Source: Roseiarcus sp963730555
Lineage (GTDB): Bacteria; Pseudomonadota; Alphaproteobacteria; Rhizobiales; Beijerinckiaceae
NCBI GenBank assembly: GCA_963730555.1
Contig: CAVSSS010000034.1
Location: 155,833 to 219,832 of the forward strand
DNA length: 64,000 nt
Direction of reading: 5' to 3'
This document shows, in pieces, positions 7,876-18,098 of this stretch. The translations under genes were made by a program, and so were the position numbers. The notes under the pieces were generated by a model. The model ran no database searches. It saw only the letters and a program-made list of their open reading frames with translations, and had not been told where the DNA came from. The number at the start of each line of letters is the position of its first letter. Position 1 is the first letter of the stretch.

Positions 7876-9807
7876 CTACATTGAAAGCTGCGTTCGACGG
7901 ATGAGGCAGCTTTGTCCTTGTCGACTTCTGCCGTGCGCAGTCTTCGCCCAATAGTGTGGTCGCAACGCGAGATCAAGAATCGCTATCCAAGTCGCTGCAC
8001 TCACGAGAAGGTAGTACACGGGGAGCAGCAGAAATATGCTACTAGGCACGTTTAGGCGCCGGAATTTCGCGGCGATTACTGCTGGCAAAAGAATTGTCCA
8101 AACACCGGATAGCGCGAGGATGTAAGTAAAAACGTCGCTCATTTCCCTCCATGGCGACATCGCGTGCTGACCGACGGTCACTACACGCAAAATCGTTTCA
8201 ACTGCGAAAACTGGCCAAAATAGACACCCAAAAATCGCTCCTACGATCAGGGTCGTTGCGGCGACTGCTCGTCGTGGCCCGAGGTCGCTCCAAAAAAAGA
8301 TCGGCCGCCTCGAGTGAACGATAAAAGTTTGCATCCAGCCCTTCTGCCACCGCACGCGTTGTCGAAACCAATTTCCGAACTCATAGGGAGCTTCCTCCCA
8401 AGTGTCCGAATCCAGTGTTTTCACCCGGTAGCCGAAGCGCGCCAAGCGAACCCCAAGGTCAGCGTCCTCGGTGACGTTCCACTCGTCCCAGGCCCCCACT
8501 CCGACCAGTGACTGAACACGAAAGTGGTTGGAGCTGCCGCCGAGGGGAATTGGTAAATTAAGAGCACACAAGCCGGGGTTAATAACATCGAACAATACTG
8601 CGTATTCGATCGCAAAAAGTTTGGATAGCCACGACTCACTATGATTCCGGATAGCAAGACGAGCCTGCAGACAATCCAGATCTTTGTCCACCGCAAAACA
8701 CGACGCGGCCAAGCGCAACTGACCTGGAGCAGGGACATCCTCGGCGTCGTAAATGACAACTAATTCGCCCCGCGCGCTAGATAAGGCGATGTTGAGCGCT
8801 CGCGGCTTTGTCTGGGGTTCACCCGACGGAGCCACAACGACCTCGTAACGGCTGGGCAATCGCAGTTCAACAATCCGACCTAATGTTTCAACGTCGCGCT
8901 GCTCGACAACTAACTTAATGTCAAGTTTACCCTTAGGATAGTCCAATGCATCGATTGCTTTGACTAGGTCCTCAACGACACTCGCTTCACGATAAAGCGC
9001 AACCACGACGGTATAGTTGGGGAGTTCCTCCTCGGTAAGTTCGGACGGTTGAATCTCTAGTCCGCGTGCAATCGCGGCCATGGATCGAAGCGCGACCGAG
9101 GCTGAAAAGATAAGCCAGAGAATGGCTGCGGAAAGGGCCCGCAAAACCTCAATATCTACGACGCCTAGTAAGAATGCCAGTATAGCAACCGCTCCGACGG
9201 TCGCAATCTGCAAACCAGCAATCCCTTCCCTTGCGGTGAGGCTAGCAGGCAGACGGCCGAGAGCGACATCGAGGAGTTCAGGGCCGCGATGCGCGCGCAC
9301 TAGACTTGCGAATCGCTGTGGTGAAGTCAGCGCAAAAGAGCCCGAACGAATCGAGCCTGAAACAGTCGCATCAATTAGCCGCGGAACGAACTGCGCGTAA
9401 GGCGCAATGACCACTCGAGGCCCTGCGCTTTTTGGTTCAAGCGCTCCCACGCCGCAGCGTAACCCCTTTACCGCGTCAAAAGAAGCCGCAAGAGGAGGGT
9501 CAGCGCTATAATACATACAGCCTAGATGACTCGCTAACGCCCGATAGTAAGCTTCTTCAGTTATTTGACCATCGTTCAATAGCCGATTGAGGGGCCGAAC
9601 CGCTCTGGGCGTCGCGCCCACAGCTTCGATTAACAGCTCAGGTGAGAATCCTTGGCCAGCAAGAAAAACCAATTCCTTTGGCAGTCCGCCTGAAACAAGG
9701 GCGGCCTGCTCATGGTTAGGCACAGAGGCCCGATCGTAAGGCCTATTCGCGCCTTCATGCAGCGAGGATACTCGTATCTCACTTAAACTAGACGTTTTTC
9801 TTGTCAT
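7876..9807 (-). CDS. membrane glycosyltransferase family 2 with N-terminal MshEN/GspE_N-like domain
   Basis: A 643-residue processive-type GT2 enzyme. Residues about 45-200 resemble the type II secretion GspE_N (MshEN) module, often a nucleotide- or c-di-GMP-responsive domain. Two membrane segments lie near 205-250. The GT-A domain carries NYTVVVALYREASVVEDL, the nucleotide-binding YDAEDVP, the acceptor-site TEDADLG and the QRVRWQKGW motif of polysaccharide synthases. Three or so C-terminal membrane helices end in PHYWAKTAHGR. It probably extends a surface polysaccharide at the inner membrane; product unknown. It is upstream of and co-directional with lysK, but no polysaccharide partner genes are nearby. 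Confidence 0.85.
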   Translation of the reverse strand: MTRKTSSLSEIRVSSLHEGANRPYDRASVPNHEQAALVSGGLPKELVFLAGQGFSPELLIEAVGATPRAVRPLNRLLNDGQITEEAYYRALASHLGCMYYSADPPLAASFDAVKGLRCGVGALEPKSAGPRVVIAPYAQFVPRLIDATVSGSIRSGSFALTSPQRFASLVRAHRGPELLDVALGRLPASLTAREGIAGLQIATVGAVAILAFLLGVVDIEVLRALSAAILWLIFSASVALRSMAAIARGLEIQPSELTEEELPNYTVVVALYREASVVEDLVKAIDALDYPKGKLDIKLVVEQRDVETLGRIVELRLPSRYEVVVAPSGEPQTKPRALNIALSSARGELVVIYDAEDVPAPGQLRLAASCFAVDKDLDCLQARLAIRNHSESWLSKLFAIEYAVLFDVINPGLCALNLPIPLGGSSNHFRVQSLVGVGAWDEWNVTEDADLGVRLARFGYRVKTLDSDTWEEAPYEFGNWFRQRVRWQKGWMQTFIVHSRRPIFFWSDLGPRRAVAATTLIVGAIFGCLFWPVFAVETILRVVTVGQHAMSPWREMSDVFTYILALSGVWTILLPAVIAAKFRRLNVPSSIFLLLPVYYLLVSAATWIAILDLALRPHYWAKTAHGRSRQGQSCLIRRTQLSM

Positions 9808-9984
9808 GCGCCAAAGCTTAGAAAGTCACGCTGCGCTAAAGCTCCCGCCCTTAGCTGCGCGTGCGCACTCCCCGGTAAGATACCAATTTTTCACGGCTGT
9901 CTCAAGAAAATCTGCAAGCAAAGTTCCATTATAGTACGCCTACCGAATAGGAGGCCGTATGCTGTATCGCAGACTTGCGTCCCG

Positions 9985-10320
9985 GGCCTAAGGGGCAGAT
10001 GAGCGACTACAAGGGGCGCCCGCGTTGATGCTGTCCGCCATGCCGAAAGCCAAGCAACTTCTGGCCGACAGGGGTTACGACGCCGATTGGTTCCGCGCCG
10101 CCCTCGCAAAGCGCCGCATCGCCGCCTGCATTCCTTCCAAAGCCAATCGGAAGGTCGCGCGATCCCCCATGACGCCGTCCTCTACCAACAGCGCCACAAG
10201 ATCGAAAACATGTTCGGACGCCTCAAAGACTGGCGGCGCATCCACACTCCATACGACCGTTGCGCCCACACCTACTTCTCGCCAATCTGCATCGCCACAG
10301 CCGTCATATTCCGGCTGTGA
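9985..10320 (+). pseudogene. IS5-family transposase remnant, C-terminal part
   Basis: Degenerate transposase sequence is split over two frames. MSDYKG precedes PKAKQLLADRGYDADWFRAA (second catalytic Asp region) and IAACIPSKANRKV. After a frame change near 10150 comes HDAVLYQQRHKIENMFGRL with the final catalytic Glu, followed by KDWRRIHTPYDRCAHTY. The N-terminal half is missing. It lies between the glycosyltransferase start and efp and is not functional. Confidence 0.8.
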
Positions 10321-10356
10321 TCAATCACAGTCCTGACCCTAGATATTGCGGTGCAT

Positions 10357-10926
10357 TCAATCCTTCGCCCGTTCGACATAGCTGCCATCTTCAGTCTCAA
10401 TAACAATTCGAACACCCACCGCAATGTGCGGTGGAACCATTACCCGAGCGCCGTTCGCGAGCCTCGCGGGCTTATAGGATGAGGAGGCGGTTTGACCTTT
10501 CATCGCCGGTTCGGTTTCCGTAACTTCCAATGTAACGCGGGGCGGCAATTGAATGGCGACAGGGGTCGAGTTGAATATCGACAGAGTCACCTTCATACCC
10601 TCCTGAAGCCATTGGGCCTGATCCCCGATGGCGTCCGCAGGAACTTGAATCTGGTCGTAGGTGTCAGCATTCATGAAATGATAGCCACTGGCGTCTGCAT
10701 AAAGGAAATCAAAACTCTTGTCCTCGACGAATGCGCGCTCCACCTGCTCCGTTGTCTTATATCGATCAGTCACCTTGACCCCATCGGAAAGGCGCCGCAT
10801 GTCGATCTGAGTAGTTGGCGTTCCTTTCCCCGGGTGAAAGCTTTCCGCCGAAAGCACGACGCACAGCTGACCGTCTTCTCGCTCGATAATATTGCCCTTG
10901 CGGATCGAGCTTGCGATAACTCTCAC
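10357..10926 (-). CDS. efp: translation elongation factor P
   Basis: A 189-residue protein with the three-domain EF-P architecture: N-terminal KOW-like domain, central OB domain and C-terminal S1-like OB domain ending GSYVERAKD. The modification loop reads FHPGKGTPTTQ with the lysine at K34, the residue beta-lysylated by EpmA (with EpmB supplying R-beta-lysine) in bacteria using this pathway. EF-P binds stalled ribosomes between the P and E sites and restores peptide bond formation at polyproline stretches. It is divergent from epmA across a 158-bp gap, so both probably share a promoter region. Family assignment is certain. Confidence 0.97.
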   Translation of the reverse strand: MRVIASSIRKGNIIEREDGQLCVVLSAESFHPGKGTPTTQIDMRRLSDGVKVTDRYKTTEQVERAFVEDKSFDFLYADASGYHFMNADTYDQIQVPADAIGDQAQWLQEGMKVTLSIFNSTPVAIQLPPRVTLEVTETEPAMKGQTASSSYKPARLANGARVMVPPHIAVGVRIVIETEDGSYVERAKD

Positions 10927-11084
10927 GTTGGGTCCTCGGAAGTAAGGGCATCGTTTCGGCCCCGAAATTACGAATTTTTATTCAGCGGGAGATTAGCGAT
11001 TGTGGCCCGGAACATACCAATTTTTGCGCCAAAGGCCAGTCGGTACCGACCTCGATCCTATCTCGCTTCGCGTCACGGTTTCTC

Positions 11085-12152
11085 TTGAACACGCCCGCAA
11101 CTCGAGCTTTCTGGAACCAAGTTCGATACGCTGAACGCCGCGACTGGCTGCTTGCCCGAGCGCGAATTTCCACGTTCCTGCGGCGTTTGTTCCGCGCCAA
11201 AGGTTTCACTGAAGTGCAACCCGCCGCCCTCCAGGTTTCGCCTGGAAACGAGACACACTTGCACGGATTCAAAACCGCGCTCATTTTGCCTGACGGGTCG
11301 CTGCACGACGCCTATCTGCATACTTCGCCAGAGTTTTCAATGAAAAAGCTTTTAACCGCGGGAGAGCAGCAGATTTTTTCGCTAACAGGCGTTTTCCGCA
11401 ACCGCGAGCGAACGGCCCTGCACGCGCCCGAGTTTACTATGCTGGAGTGGTACCGGGCGCAATCCCCAATCGAGCGCATTATGGAGGACTGCGCCGCGGT
11501 AATCGCGCTCGCTGCTCTTGTCGCTGGAACAAGGACGTTCGTGTATCGTGGTCGAAAGTCAAGTCCATTCGACCCGCCGGAGCGGATGACAGTGCGAGAT
11601 GCGTTCCGGCGCTACGCCGGCATCGACCTTTACGACAGCCTGTCGACCACCGCGCAAGCCGATACTAAAATGTTCGCCCAACAAGCGAGGGATTCCGGTG
11701 TTCGCGTCGCGCCTGATGATGACTGGTCGGACATCTTCAGCCGGGTCCTGGCGGAGCGGGTCGAACCCAATCTAGGTGTGGGGCGACCTACTGTCCTATA
11801 TTCCTATCCAGTAAGCGAGGCAGCGCTTGCTCAGGTAAGCACCGACGATCCGCGCGTGGCCGAGCGCTTTGAATTTTATTGTTGCGGCGTCGAACTGGCT
11901 AATGCTTTCCACGAGCTGCGCGATCCGGTTGAACAACGGCGTCGGTTTACGGAAAGCATGGACAAGCAGCGGCGCATTTTCGGCATCTCCCACCCCGTTG
12001 ACGAGGATTTTCTTGCCTCTCTGTCTGATATGCCCGACGCAAGTGGCGCCGCGCTCGGCTTCGACCGGCTGATAATGTTGGTAAGCGGTGCCAAACGGGT
12101 CGAGTCCGTCCAATGGACTCCCGTTTTTGATCCGATCGAGGGAAGCCAATGA
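11085..12152 (+). CDS. epmA: elongation factor P--lysine lysyltransferase EpmA
   Basis: About 355 residues, a class II LysRS-like protein without the N-terminal anticodon-binding domain. Class II motif 2 appears as FRNRERTALHAPEFTMLEW and motif 3 as GAALGFDRLIMLVSG; YLHTSPEFSMKKLL is the EpmA-typical active-site segment. It attaches lysine or beta-lysine to K34 of EF-P. The divergent neighbour is efp itself, which supports the assignment. The first in-frame initiator is a TTG at 11085; no ATG lies upstream in frame, so the start is uncertain. The stop overlaps the ATG of a truncated downstream gene (ATGA), presumably epmB. Confidence 0.93.
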   Translation: MNTPATRAFWNQVRYAERRDWLLARARISTFLRRLFRAKGFTEVQPAALQVSPGNETHLHGFKTALILPDGSLHDAYLHTSPEFSMKKLLTAGEQQIFSLTGVFRNRERTALHAPEFTMLEWYRAQSPIERIMEDCAAVIALAALVAGTRTFVYRGRKSSPFDPPERMTVRDAFRRYAGIDLYDSLSTTAQADTKMFAQQARDSGVRVAPDDDWSDIFSRVLAERVEPNLGVGRPTVLYSYPVSEAALAQVSTDDPRVAERFEFYCCGVELANAFHELRDPVEQRRRFTESMDKQRRIFGISHPVDEDFLASLSDMPDASGAALGFDRLIMLVSGAKRVESVQWTPVFDPIEGSQ

Positions 12153-12181
12153 CGCCAAATTCGCGGTTTGTTGCGAAGTAA
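12149..12181 (+). pseudogene. 10-codon stub after epmA, probable epmB 5' end
   Basis: ATG 12149 overlaps the epmA stop as ATGA and encodes MTPNSRFVAK before a TAA at 12179-12181, where IS630 remnant sequence takes over. In related genomes the gene coupled downstream of epmA is commonly epmB (lysine 2,3-aminomutase), so this stub is inferred to be its interrupted start. Ten residues are too few to prove homology. Confidence 0.4.
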
Positions 12182-12182
12182 T

Positions 12183-12882
12183 GGATTTTCGAGGAGTTTC
12201 GCGTCGTCGTCGCCAAGCAGGCGTTGAGCCGCGAACTGCGCGCCATGGGTTATCGCAAGCTCTAGGCCCGTCCCCGCCATCATGCTCAGGCTGCAGGCGC
12301 GAGCGAAGATTTTAAAATCTCTTTGGCGCGCCTGGAAGCGATCAGGCGCGAGAAGGACGTCGAGCCCAGCACCATAGAAATCTGGTTCGCCGACGAGGCG
12401 CGCGTCAGCCAGAAGAACAAGATCACCCGGCGCTGGGCCAAGCGCGGCGCGCGTCCAAGCGCCCCCAAAGATCAGCGAACCGCCTCGGCTTATATCTTGG
12501 GCGCGATCTGTCCCAAGGGCGGCAAGGGCGCAGCCCTCGTCATGCCAGATGCGACACCCAGGCGATCAACCTGCACCTGGCCGCCACCCAGATCGCGCCG
12601 GGGGCGCACGCCGTGCTGCTGGTCGATCAAGGCCGGGTGGCATTTGTCCGGCAGATTGATTGTCCCGCCCAATATCACCCTGATCCCGTTCGCCGCAAAG
12701 TGCTCAGAGCTTAACCCACAGGAAACATCTGGCAGTTCCGGCGCGACAACTGCCTCTCAAATCCGATTTTCAATTCCTTCGACGACATCGTCGATCACTG
12801 CTGCGAAGCATGGAACAAGCTCATAAACCCGCCCTGGCGGATCATCTCGATCGGCCTCCGGCACTGGGCCTATCGGTCGTGA
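12183..12882 (+). pseudogene. IS630-family transposase remnant
   Basis: Degenerate IS630 transposase in several frames. The order is FEEFRVVVAKQALSRELRAM, GYRKL then a stop, LARLEAIRREKDVEPSTIEI, WFADEARVSQKNKITRRWAK with the first catalytic Asp, then YILGAICPKGGKGAALVMP. Frame changes follow near 12546 and again later. The tail in another frame keeps LVDQ-like and PPNITLIP segments and ends in ISIGLRHWAYRS. It is broken by stops and frameshifts and is inactive. It lies directly after the epmB stub. Confidence 0.82.
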
Positions 12883-13178
12883 CCACCAAGTCTTGGTATA
12901 AGGTAGGCCGAAGCTATCGCGCTCGGCGCCGGGCGTAAGTCGGGCCGCGATGCTTGGGGTGTCGTTCGGAAGGTGGTGGCCTGGACGCAACTCGCTAGAC
13001 TAATATGCCTATTGGCGGCGGCGATTGTTGTTCGCGACCGGCGTGGAGAATTCGCCTGCCCCGCTCACGAGCTGCAACTCCGAGACGGGCGACAGCTCGC
13101 GCCGATTGGCTCGCTTCGTTCTAATGGACAATCCGTCCTTGCTCGACACCGGGCGCAGGCGAGGGACAAGGCTGCGTG
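12883..13178. other. 296-bp gap, nothing identified
   Basis: Between the IS630 debris and the end of the leftward membrane-protein gene I see no convincing coding frame, RNA or terminator hairpin. Short frames here run into the antisense of the next gene. Confidence 0.6.
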
Positions 13179-15311
13179 TCAATCACCGTGCGGGTTTGAA
13201 CCCGCGTGGCGTTCGCCGCGCCTCAAACCGCCGCTTTCCTTCACCCAAGCAAGGGTCACCATGCCGAACAGCACCCCGAGGCCGAAGAATCCGGAAGCTA
13301 GCGAAGTCGAACGCGCGCCGATCAATTCGCTAGATCCCGTCCGCTTGATCCCGATGTAATCGCTGCCGCCGTAGCTCGGAGACGGGTTCAAGCGGACGAT
13401 CCGCGGCACGGCGATCCCATCGCCCGCGCCCGTCGCGATGCGACGCACCGTGCCGCCGGTCGCCTCGGCGATCGGGCGGAGCTTTTCGGCAGTTGACACG
13501 ACATCCCGCATTTCGAGCGGATTCTCCTGGCCGACGTTGACCAGCGCGACATGTTCCCCGTCCTCCGCGCGATAGAGGCCGAACCGGCTCACGGTCACAT
13601 GCCCGCGACTGAGGCCGGGCGCGTAGGGCGTCAATTCGAGCTTGGTCTTCTTGCCGTCCGGCGCAACGAGATAGGTGTCACGCGGGGCGTCGCTCACGCT
13701 CTGCCGCTCGACCGTTACCTCCCGTCCTTTGGCGCTGGCGCGTAAGGCCTCCTCTTCCAGATCGGGCTCCTTCATCAGCCAATGGGCCAGACGGCGCAAC
13801 AGATCGAGATAGGGTCCGCCGCCGTCATAGCCGCGCGCCCAAAGCCACATCTGGTCGCTGAGCAGCAGGCCCACGCGCCCCTTGTCGACGCGCGACAGCA
13901 CGAGCAGGGGCTTATCGTCCGCGCCGCTCATCACCGTGACCCCGCTTATCGGCTTCGCGCCGACAAGCCGGAACCACCGGCCCCAGCTGGGTTCGCCATT
14001 GTTGACGTTGACGCCGTTTAGACCCCGGGTGACCGGATGGCGTTGCCCCTCGTCCGATACCTTGGCACGGTAGGGGGCCTCGACGTCGTTGCCGCTCGGT
14101 TCGGCGGGCGAAATGGCGCCCAGAGGCGAATAGAAAAGGCCGTCGGGAGTGGAGAACTCCGGCCCCTCCGCCATCAACAGAGCGCCGCCTTCGCGCACGT
14201 AATTCGCGATGTTGTCCAGATAGACGTAAGGCAGGATCGACTGCTGCGCATAGCGATCGAAAATGATCAGGTCGAAGTCCTTGATCCTGCGGCCGAACAG
14301 GTCGGCTACAGGGAAGGCGATCAGCGACAGTTCGTTGATCGGCGTGCCGTCGGCGCCTTTCTCCGGCGGGCGCAGGATGGTGAAATGCACGAGATCGACA
14401 TTGGCGTCGGACTTCAGGAGATTGCGCCACATCCGCTCGCCGGGGTGCGGCTTGCCGGATACCAGCAGCACCCTAAGCTTGTCGCGCACGCCCTCGATGT
14501 TGACCACGGCGCGATTGCTATCAGCGGCGATTTCGCCTTCGACCGGGGCGACTTCGAGCTCGATCACGTTTGGGCCCGGATGGTCGATCGGCGCCTTCAC
14601 ATCGATCCGCTCTCCGACCTTGGCGTCGATCGTCGCGATCGTCTCGCCGTCGCGCCGCACCGTGAGATTGACCGGCTCGCCGTGGTCGGCGCTGTCGAGC
14701 ACGCGGGCTTCGATGACCTGATCCTTGCCGACGATACCGTAACGCGGCGCCTCGATGAGCTCAATGCGCCGCTGCCGCTCGCCCTCGTGGCCGGTGATCA
14801 ACGCATGCAGCGGCGCGTTGAAGCCGAGCGCGGCCGCAGATTGCGGAATGTCGTGCGCGTCGCCGTCGGTGATCACGATCGCGCCGCCGACTCGATCGGG
14901 CGGCGCGTCGGAGAGGGCGCCGCGCAAGGCGGCGAAGAGTTTGGTCCCGTCGGTTTCCGATTCGTCGCGCGAGGTTTCGACGACCCGAAGGTCGACGTCT
15001 CCGAGCGCTTTGACCCTTGCTTCGACCTCGTCGCGCGCCTTGTCCGTCTGCTGTGGCCGCTCGCCAATGTCCTGGCTCTCGGAACGATCGACGACAACAG
15101 CGACGATGTCCTTGAGCGGGCGTCGGTTTTCCTGGACAAGGTTGGGATCGCACAGGGCAAGCAGCAGGAGCGCCATGCTCAGCACGCGCAGCCATGCGCC
15201 GCGGACCCCCCGCCAGACGAGCGCGACCGAAACCACGAGCGCCGCCGCCGCCAGCGCGTAAATCGCGGGCCAGGGAACGAAAGGGGAAAGGGCTATCGAC
15301 GAGGCGTTCAA
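13179..15311 (-). CDS. large membrane-anchored protein of the MoxR/DUF58/DUF4159 operon
   Basis: A 710-residue protein with two membrane helices at the N-terminus (about residues 13-60) and one near the C-terminus (about 668-690), leaving a large extracytoplasmic or cytoplasmic body. VAVVVDRSESQDIGERP near residues 70-85 looks like a degenerate von Willebrand A metal site. The middle (FDLIIFDRYAQQSILPYVY, GGALLMAEGPEF) resembles the glutamine-amidotransferase-like fold found in these proteins. It is the last gene of a four-gene operon, overlapping the DUF4159 stop by 4 bp (ATGA-type). Such operons pair a MoxR ATPase with VWA-like proteins and are thought to assemble or activate a partner complex. 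The exact role is unknown. Confidence 0.8.
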   Translation of the reverse strand: MNASSIALSPFVPWPAIYALAAAALVVSVALVWRGVRGAWLRVLSMALLLLALCDPNLVQENRRPLKDIVAVVVDRSESQDIGERPQQTDKARDEVEARVKALGDVDLRVVETSRDESETDGTKLFAALRGALSDAPPDRVGGAIVITDGDAHDIPQSAAALGFNAPLHALITGHEGERQRRIELIEAPRYGIVGKDQVIEARVLDSADHGEPVNLTVRRDGETIATIDAKVGERIDVKAPIDHPGPNVIELEVAPVEGEIAADSNRAVVNIEGVRDKLRVLLVSGKPHPGERMWRNLLKSDANVDLVHFTILRPPEKGADGTPINELSLIAFPVADLFGRRIKDFDLIIFDRYAQQSILPYVYLDNIANYVREGGALLMAEGPEFSTPDGLFYSPLGAISPAEPSGNDVEAPYRAKVSDEGQRHPVTRGLNGVNVNNGEPSWGRWFRLVGAKPISGVTVMSGADDKPLLVLSRVDKGRVGLLLSDQMWLWARGYDGGGPYLDLLRRLAHWLMKEPDLEEEALRASAKGREVTVERQSVSDAPRDTYLVAPDGKKTKLELTPYAPGLSRGHVTVSRFGLYRAEDGEHVALVNVGQENPLEMRDVVSTAEKLRPIAEATGGTVRRIATGAGDGIAVPRIVRLNPSPSYGGSDYIGIKRTGSSELIGARSTSLASGFFGLGVLFGMVTLAWVKESGGLRRGERHAGSNPHGD

Positions 15312-18095
15312 CGAGTAAGCCTCTCCAGGATGTCCTTCGCGTGGACCTGGTCGGCCTTGTAGTTGCCGGTGAGCGTATACATGACCAGGTTTACGCCGCT
15401 GCGCAGGGCGAGCTCACGCTGGCGCGCGCCGCCGGGGATCAGCGGATAGAGCGGGCGCCGGTCGGCGTCCTCCGCCCATGCTGCGGCGAGATCGTCCGAG
15501 GCGATGATGATCGACGAGACGCTGTCGCCTGCGCGCGCGGGTCGCTGGAGACGGTCATTCGGATCGGGTGGCGGGAGCGCCTCTATCCAGGTCTGCCCGA
15601 TTGCCGTGCGGCCCACGATACGGTCAAGCAGGTAGAAGGTCTTAGTCAGCACGTGGTCGTGGGGAATCGGCTCAAGCTCCGGCACGTCGACCCCCTCGAG
15701 CAGCGCGCGCAGCCAAAGCGCCTCGGCTGTCGGCGGCCCACCCGGACGCGCGATCAGCGCATCGCGAGTATCGAAAACCATCGTGCCGCCGTTCTTCATG
15801 AACGCGGCGATGCGGGTGCGCGCCACGGGCTTGGGCTGTGGCAGTCCAGCGACGATCGGCCAATAGATGAGCGGATAGAAAGCGAGCTCGTCGCGCGCCG
15901 GATCGAGCGCGACCGGTTCGGCGAGCTCCGCCGAGGTGCGTGAGGCGAGCACCCGCGTTAGCGCCGTCAGCCCGAGCTTCGAAGTTTCGTCGACCGACGC
16001 ATCTCCCGTCACGACATAGGCGAGCCGGGTGGACAGGGCGACATCCATATCGCGATCGGAGATCGGCGCCGAACTCGGCGCCCCGAACGTGTTGTGGGAT
16101 AACGGCGAGGCCAAGCGCGCCGACGAGAGCAACGGCGGCGGCGAGCGCTCCTTTGCGGGGCAAGGGCGCGCCGCCCATGAGCCAGACCGAAACCAGCGCG
16201 TCGATCATCAAGCCGATGAGAGCCGCCGGCAGAAGCCATCGGCGCAGATCGATCGGCGGGGCGACTGCGAGCGCGCCCTCATGCACGGCAAGGGGCCCAT
16301 AGTTGGCGCGGGCAAGCGTCTCCCCGGGGGCCATAGCGTTGACCGCTCGCAACGAGTCCCGCGATCCGTAAAAGCCTGGCGGGTGAAGCGCGTCGCCAAC
16401 GCCGGAAAAGTCATCGCCAATCGGTTCGGCCTTCGCCGGCGGTGGACCGAGAACGCCGAAACCGGTCAGCGTGCGCAACGGCGGCCGAACCGTTCCATGC
16501 TCCCCGACCTTCGCTTTCGTGGCACCCTCTCCCGGCGCGTCGGCTTCCGCCACGATCCGGCGCAACATATCGACGAAGACACCCGACAACGGCAAATTCG
16601 ACCAGGTGGTGTCGGCGGTCACGTGGAACAGGACGATGAGACCTTTGCCGCGCCGCTCAGCGGTGACGAGCGGGGTTCCGTCGGCGAGACGCGCCCACGT
16701 CTTCTCCGCCAGTCCAGGCTCCGGCTCGGCGAGCACTTGACGCGTCACCGTCACTTCGTCCGGCGCCGTAAGGCCAAAGAACGGGCTGCCGGCCTCGAAC
16801 GCGGCGATGTGCCTCGGGGTCTCCCAGGACAATGCGCCGCCTAGCAGGCGTCCACCCCGGCGAAGAGCGGTAGGAGTTAAAGTGTCGTCGCCGGCCGCGA
16901 GGCGAGTGCCGGCGAAGCGCAGCAGCACGCCGCCGTTATCGAGGAACTGGGTGATCGCGTCGAGCTCCGGTCCCGGCGCCACGCTCATGTCGGCGAGGGC
17001 GAGCACCGAGGGCTTTTGGTCGAGCAGCGAAACGATCGGATCGGTCGAGGAATCATGCCACTCGCTGATGTCGGCGAACGGCTGCAACGCGCGTTTCAGA
17101 TAGTAGCTCGGCGCGAGCAGCGGCTGAGCGACGTCAGCGCTTGCGCCGGAAACGATGGCGACCCGACGCCGGCGCGAGCGTTCGTCAATGAGCCAAGTCG
17201 CCCCTGCGGAGCGTCCGCCGTCGACGAGGACTTCCGTGACGTCATTGCGCAATTCGATCGGCAGATCAAAACGGGCGTCCACCAGAGGTCTTGCGCCGAA
17301 GTCGAAAGCCGCTCGGCCAATCTTCCGCCCCTGAACGTCGAGGGCGCGCACCACGCCCGTTGCTGGCTCGCGTGTATCCGACCGCGTGAGCCGGGCTGTC
17401 AGTGCTCCCGCCTCATTGTCAGCGCCAGCGAGCGCGAGCGCACCCCGGCTGTCGGTCACGACCTCGACCGAGTGTGCGAGCGATGCGAGTCGGGTCGAAA
17501 AGGCGTTCGCGCCCCCGAGTTCGACCCCATCGGCGATCCATAGGATATCGGCCTTCGGTTCGTGGGCGAGAAACCGCTCAATGGCCGACAATGCCGCCGC
17601 GCGCTCCGGCGCGAAAGGAACCGGCGCCAGCGAGCGCAACCGACCCTCGACTTCGGATCTGTCTAGCGGCGCGATCTCCTGTCCGCCCTGAGAGAGGGCC
17701 ACGATCGCCACGGTTCGACCGGCCCGCGCCGCCGAGGCCGCTCGTTCGCGGGCAAAGGCGACTCGCTTGTCCCAAGCCGGGGCCGCGGCAAATCCGTTGT
17801 CGATCAGAACCAGAAGCGGTCCAGACCCGGAGAGCGCGGCCAGGCTGTTCCACAGCGGCTCGGCCATGGCGAGGATAATGAGCGCCCCGATGGCGAGCCG
17901 CAGCGCCAGGATCGGCCACGGTGTACGCGCTGGCGTCGTCTCGTTGGGGTTAAGCCCGAGGAGAAGTCGCAGCGGCGGAAATATGGCCTGGCGAGGAGAA
18001 GGCGGCGTGACACGGAGCAGGAAATAGAGACCAACCAAGCTGATCAGCGCCCCCAGAACGGCAGGCGCGGCGAAGGCGAGCGGCAGTCCGAACAT
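15308..18095 (-). CDS. DUF4159 / BatA-like N-terminal domain membrane protein, with one apparent frameshift
   Basis: Reading leftward from 18095, the first about 674 codons encode an N-terminal BatA-like segment with two membrane helices (LAFAAPAVLGALISLVGLYF and a second near 62-80). A VWA-like region (LLVLIDNGFAAAPAW) follows, then a large body and two more helices near 635-670. At 16072-16073 an extra A (plus strand) shifts the frame. The remaining about 255 codons in the next frame (APISDRDMDVALSTRLAYV to ILERLTR) form the complete DUF4159 domain. Without that base the protein would be 928 residues, the normal family length. The frame break is either a sequencing indel or a recent mutation. 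The gene sits between DUF58 and the final operon gene. Confidence 0.82.
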
Positions 18096-18098
18096 CGC

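Noticed and set aside
14037..15362. A 441-codon rightward frame opposite the operon's last membrane protein
   Set aside because: Antisense shadow; composition is Asp/Arg/His-rich without any conserved motif and with no ribosome-binding site.
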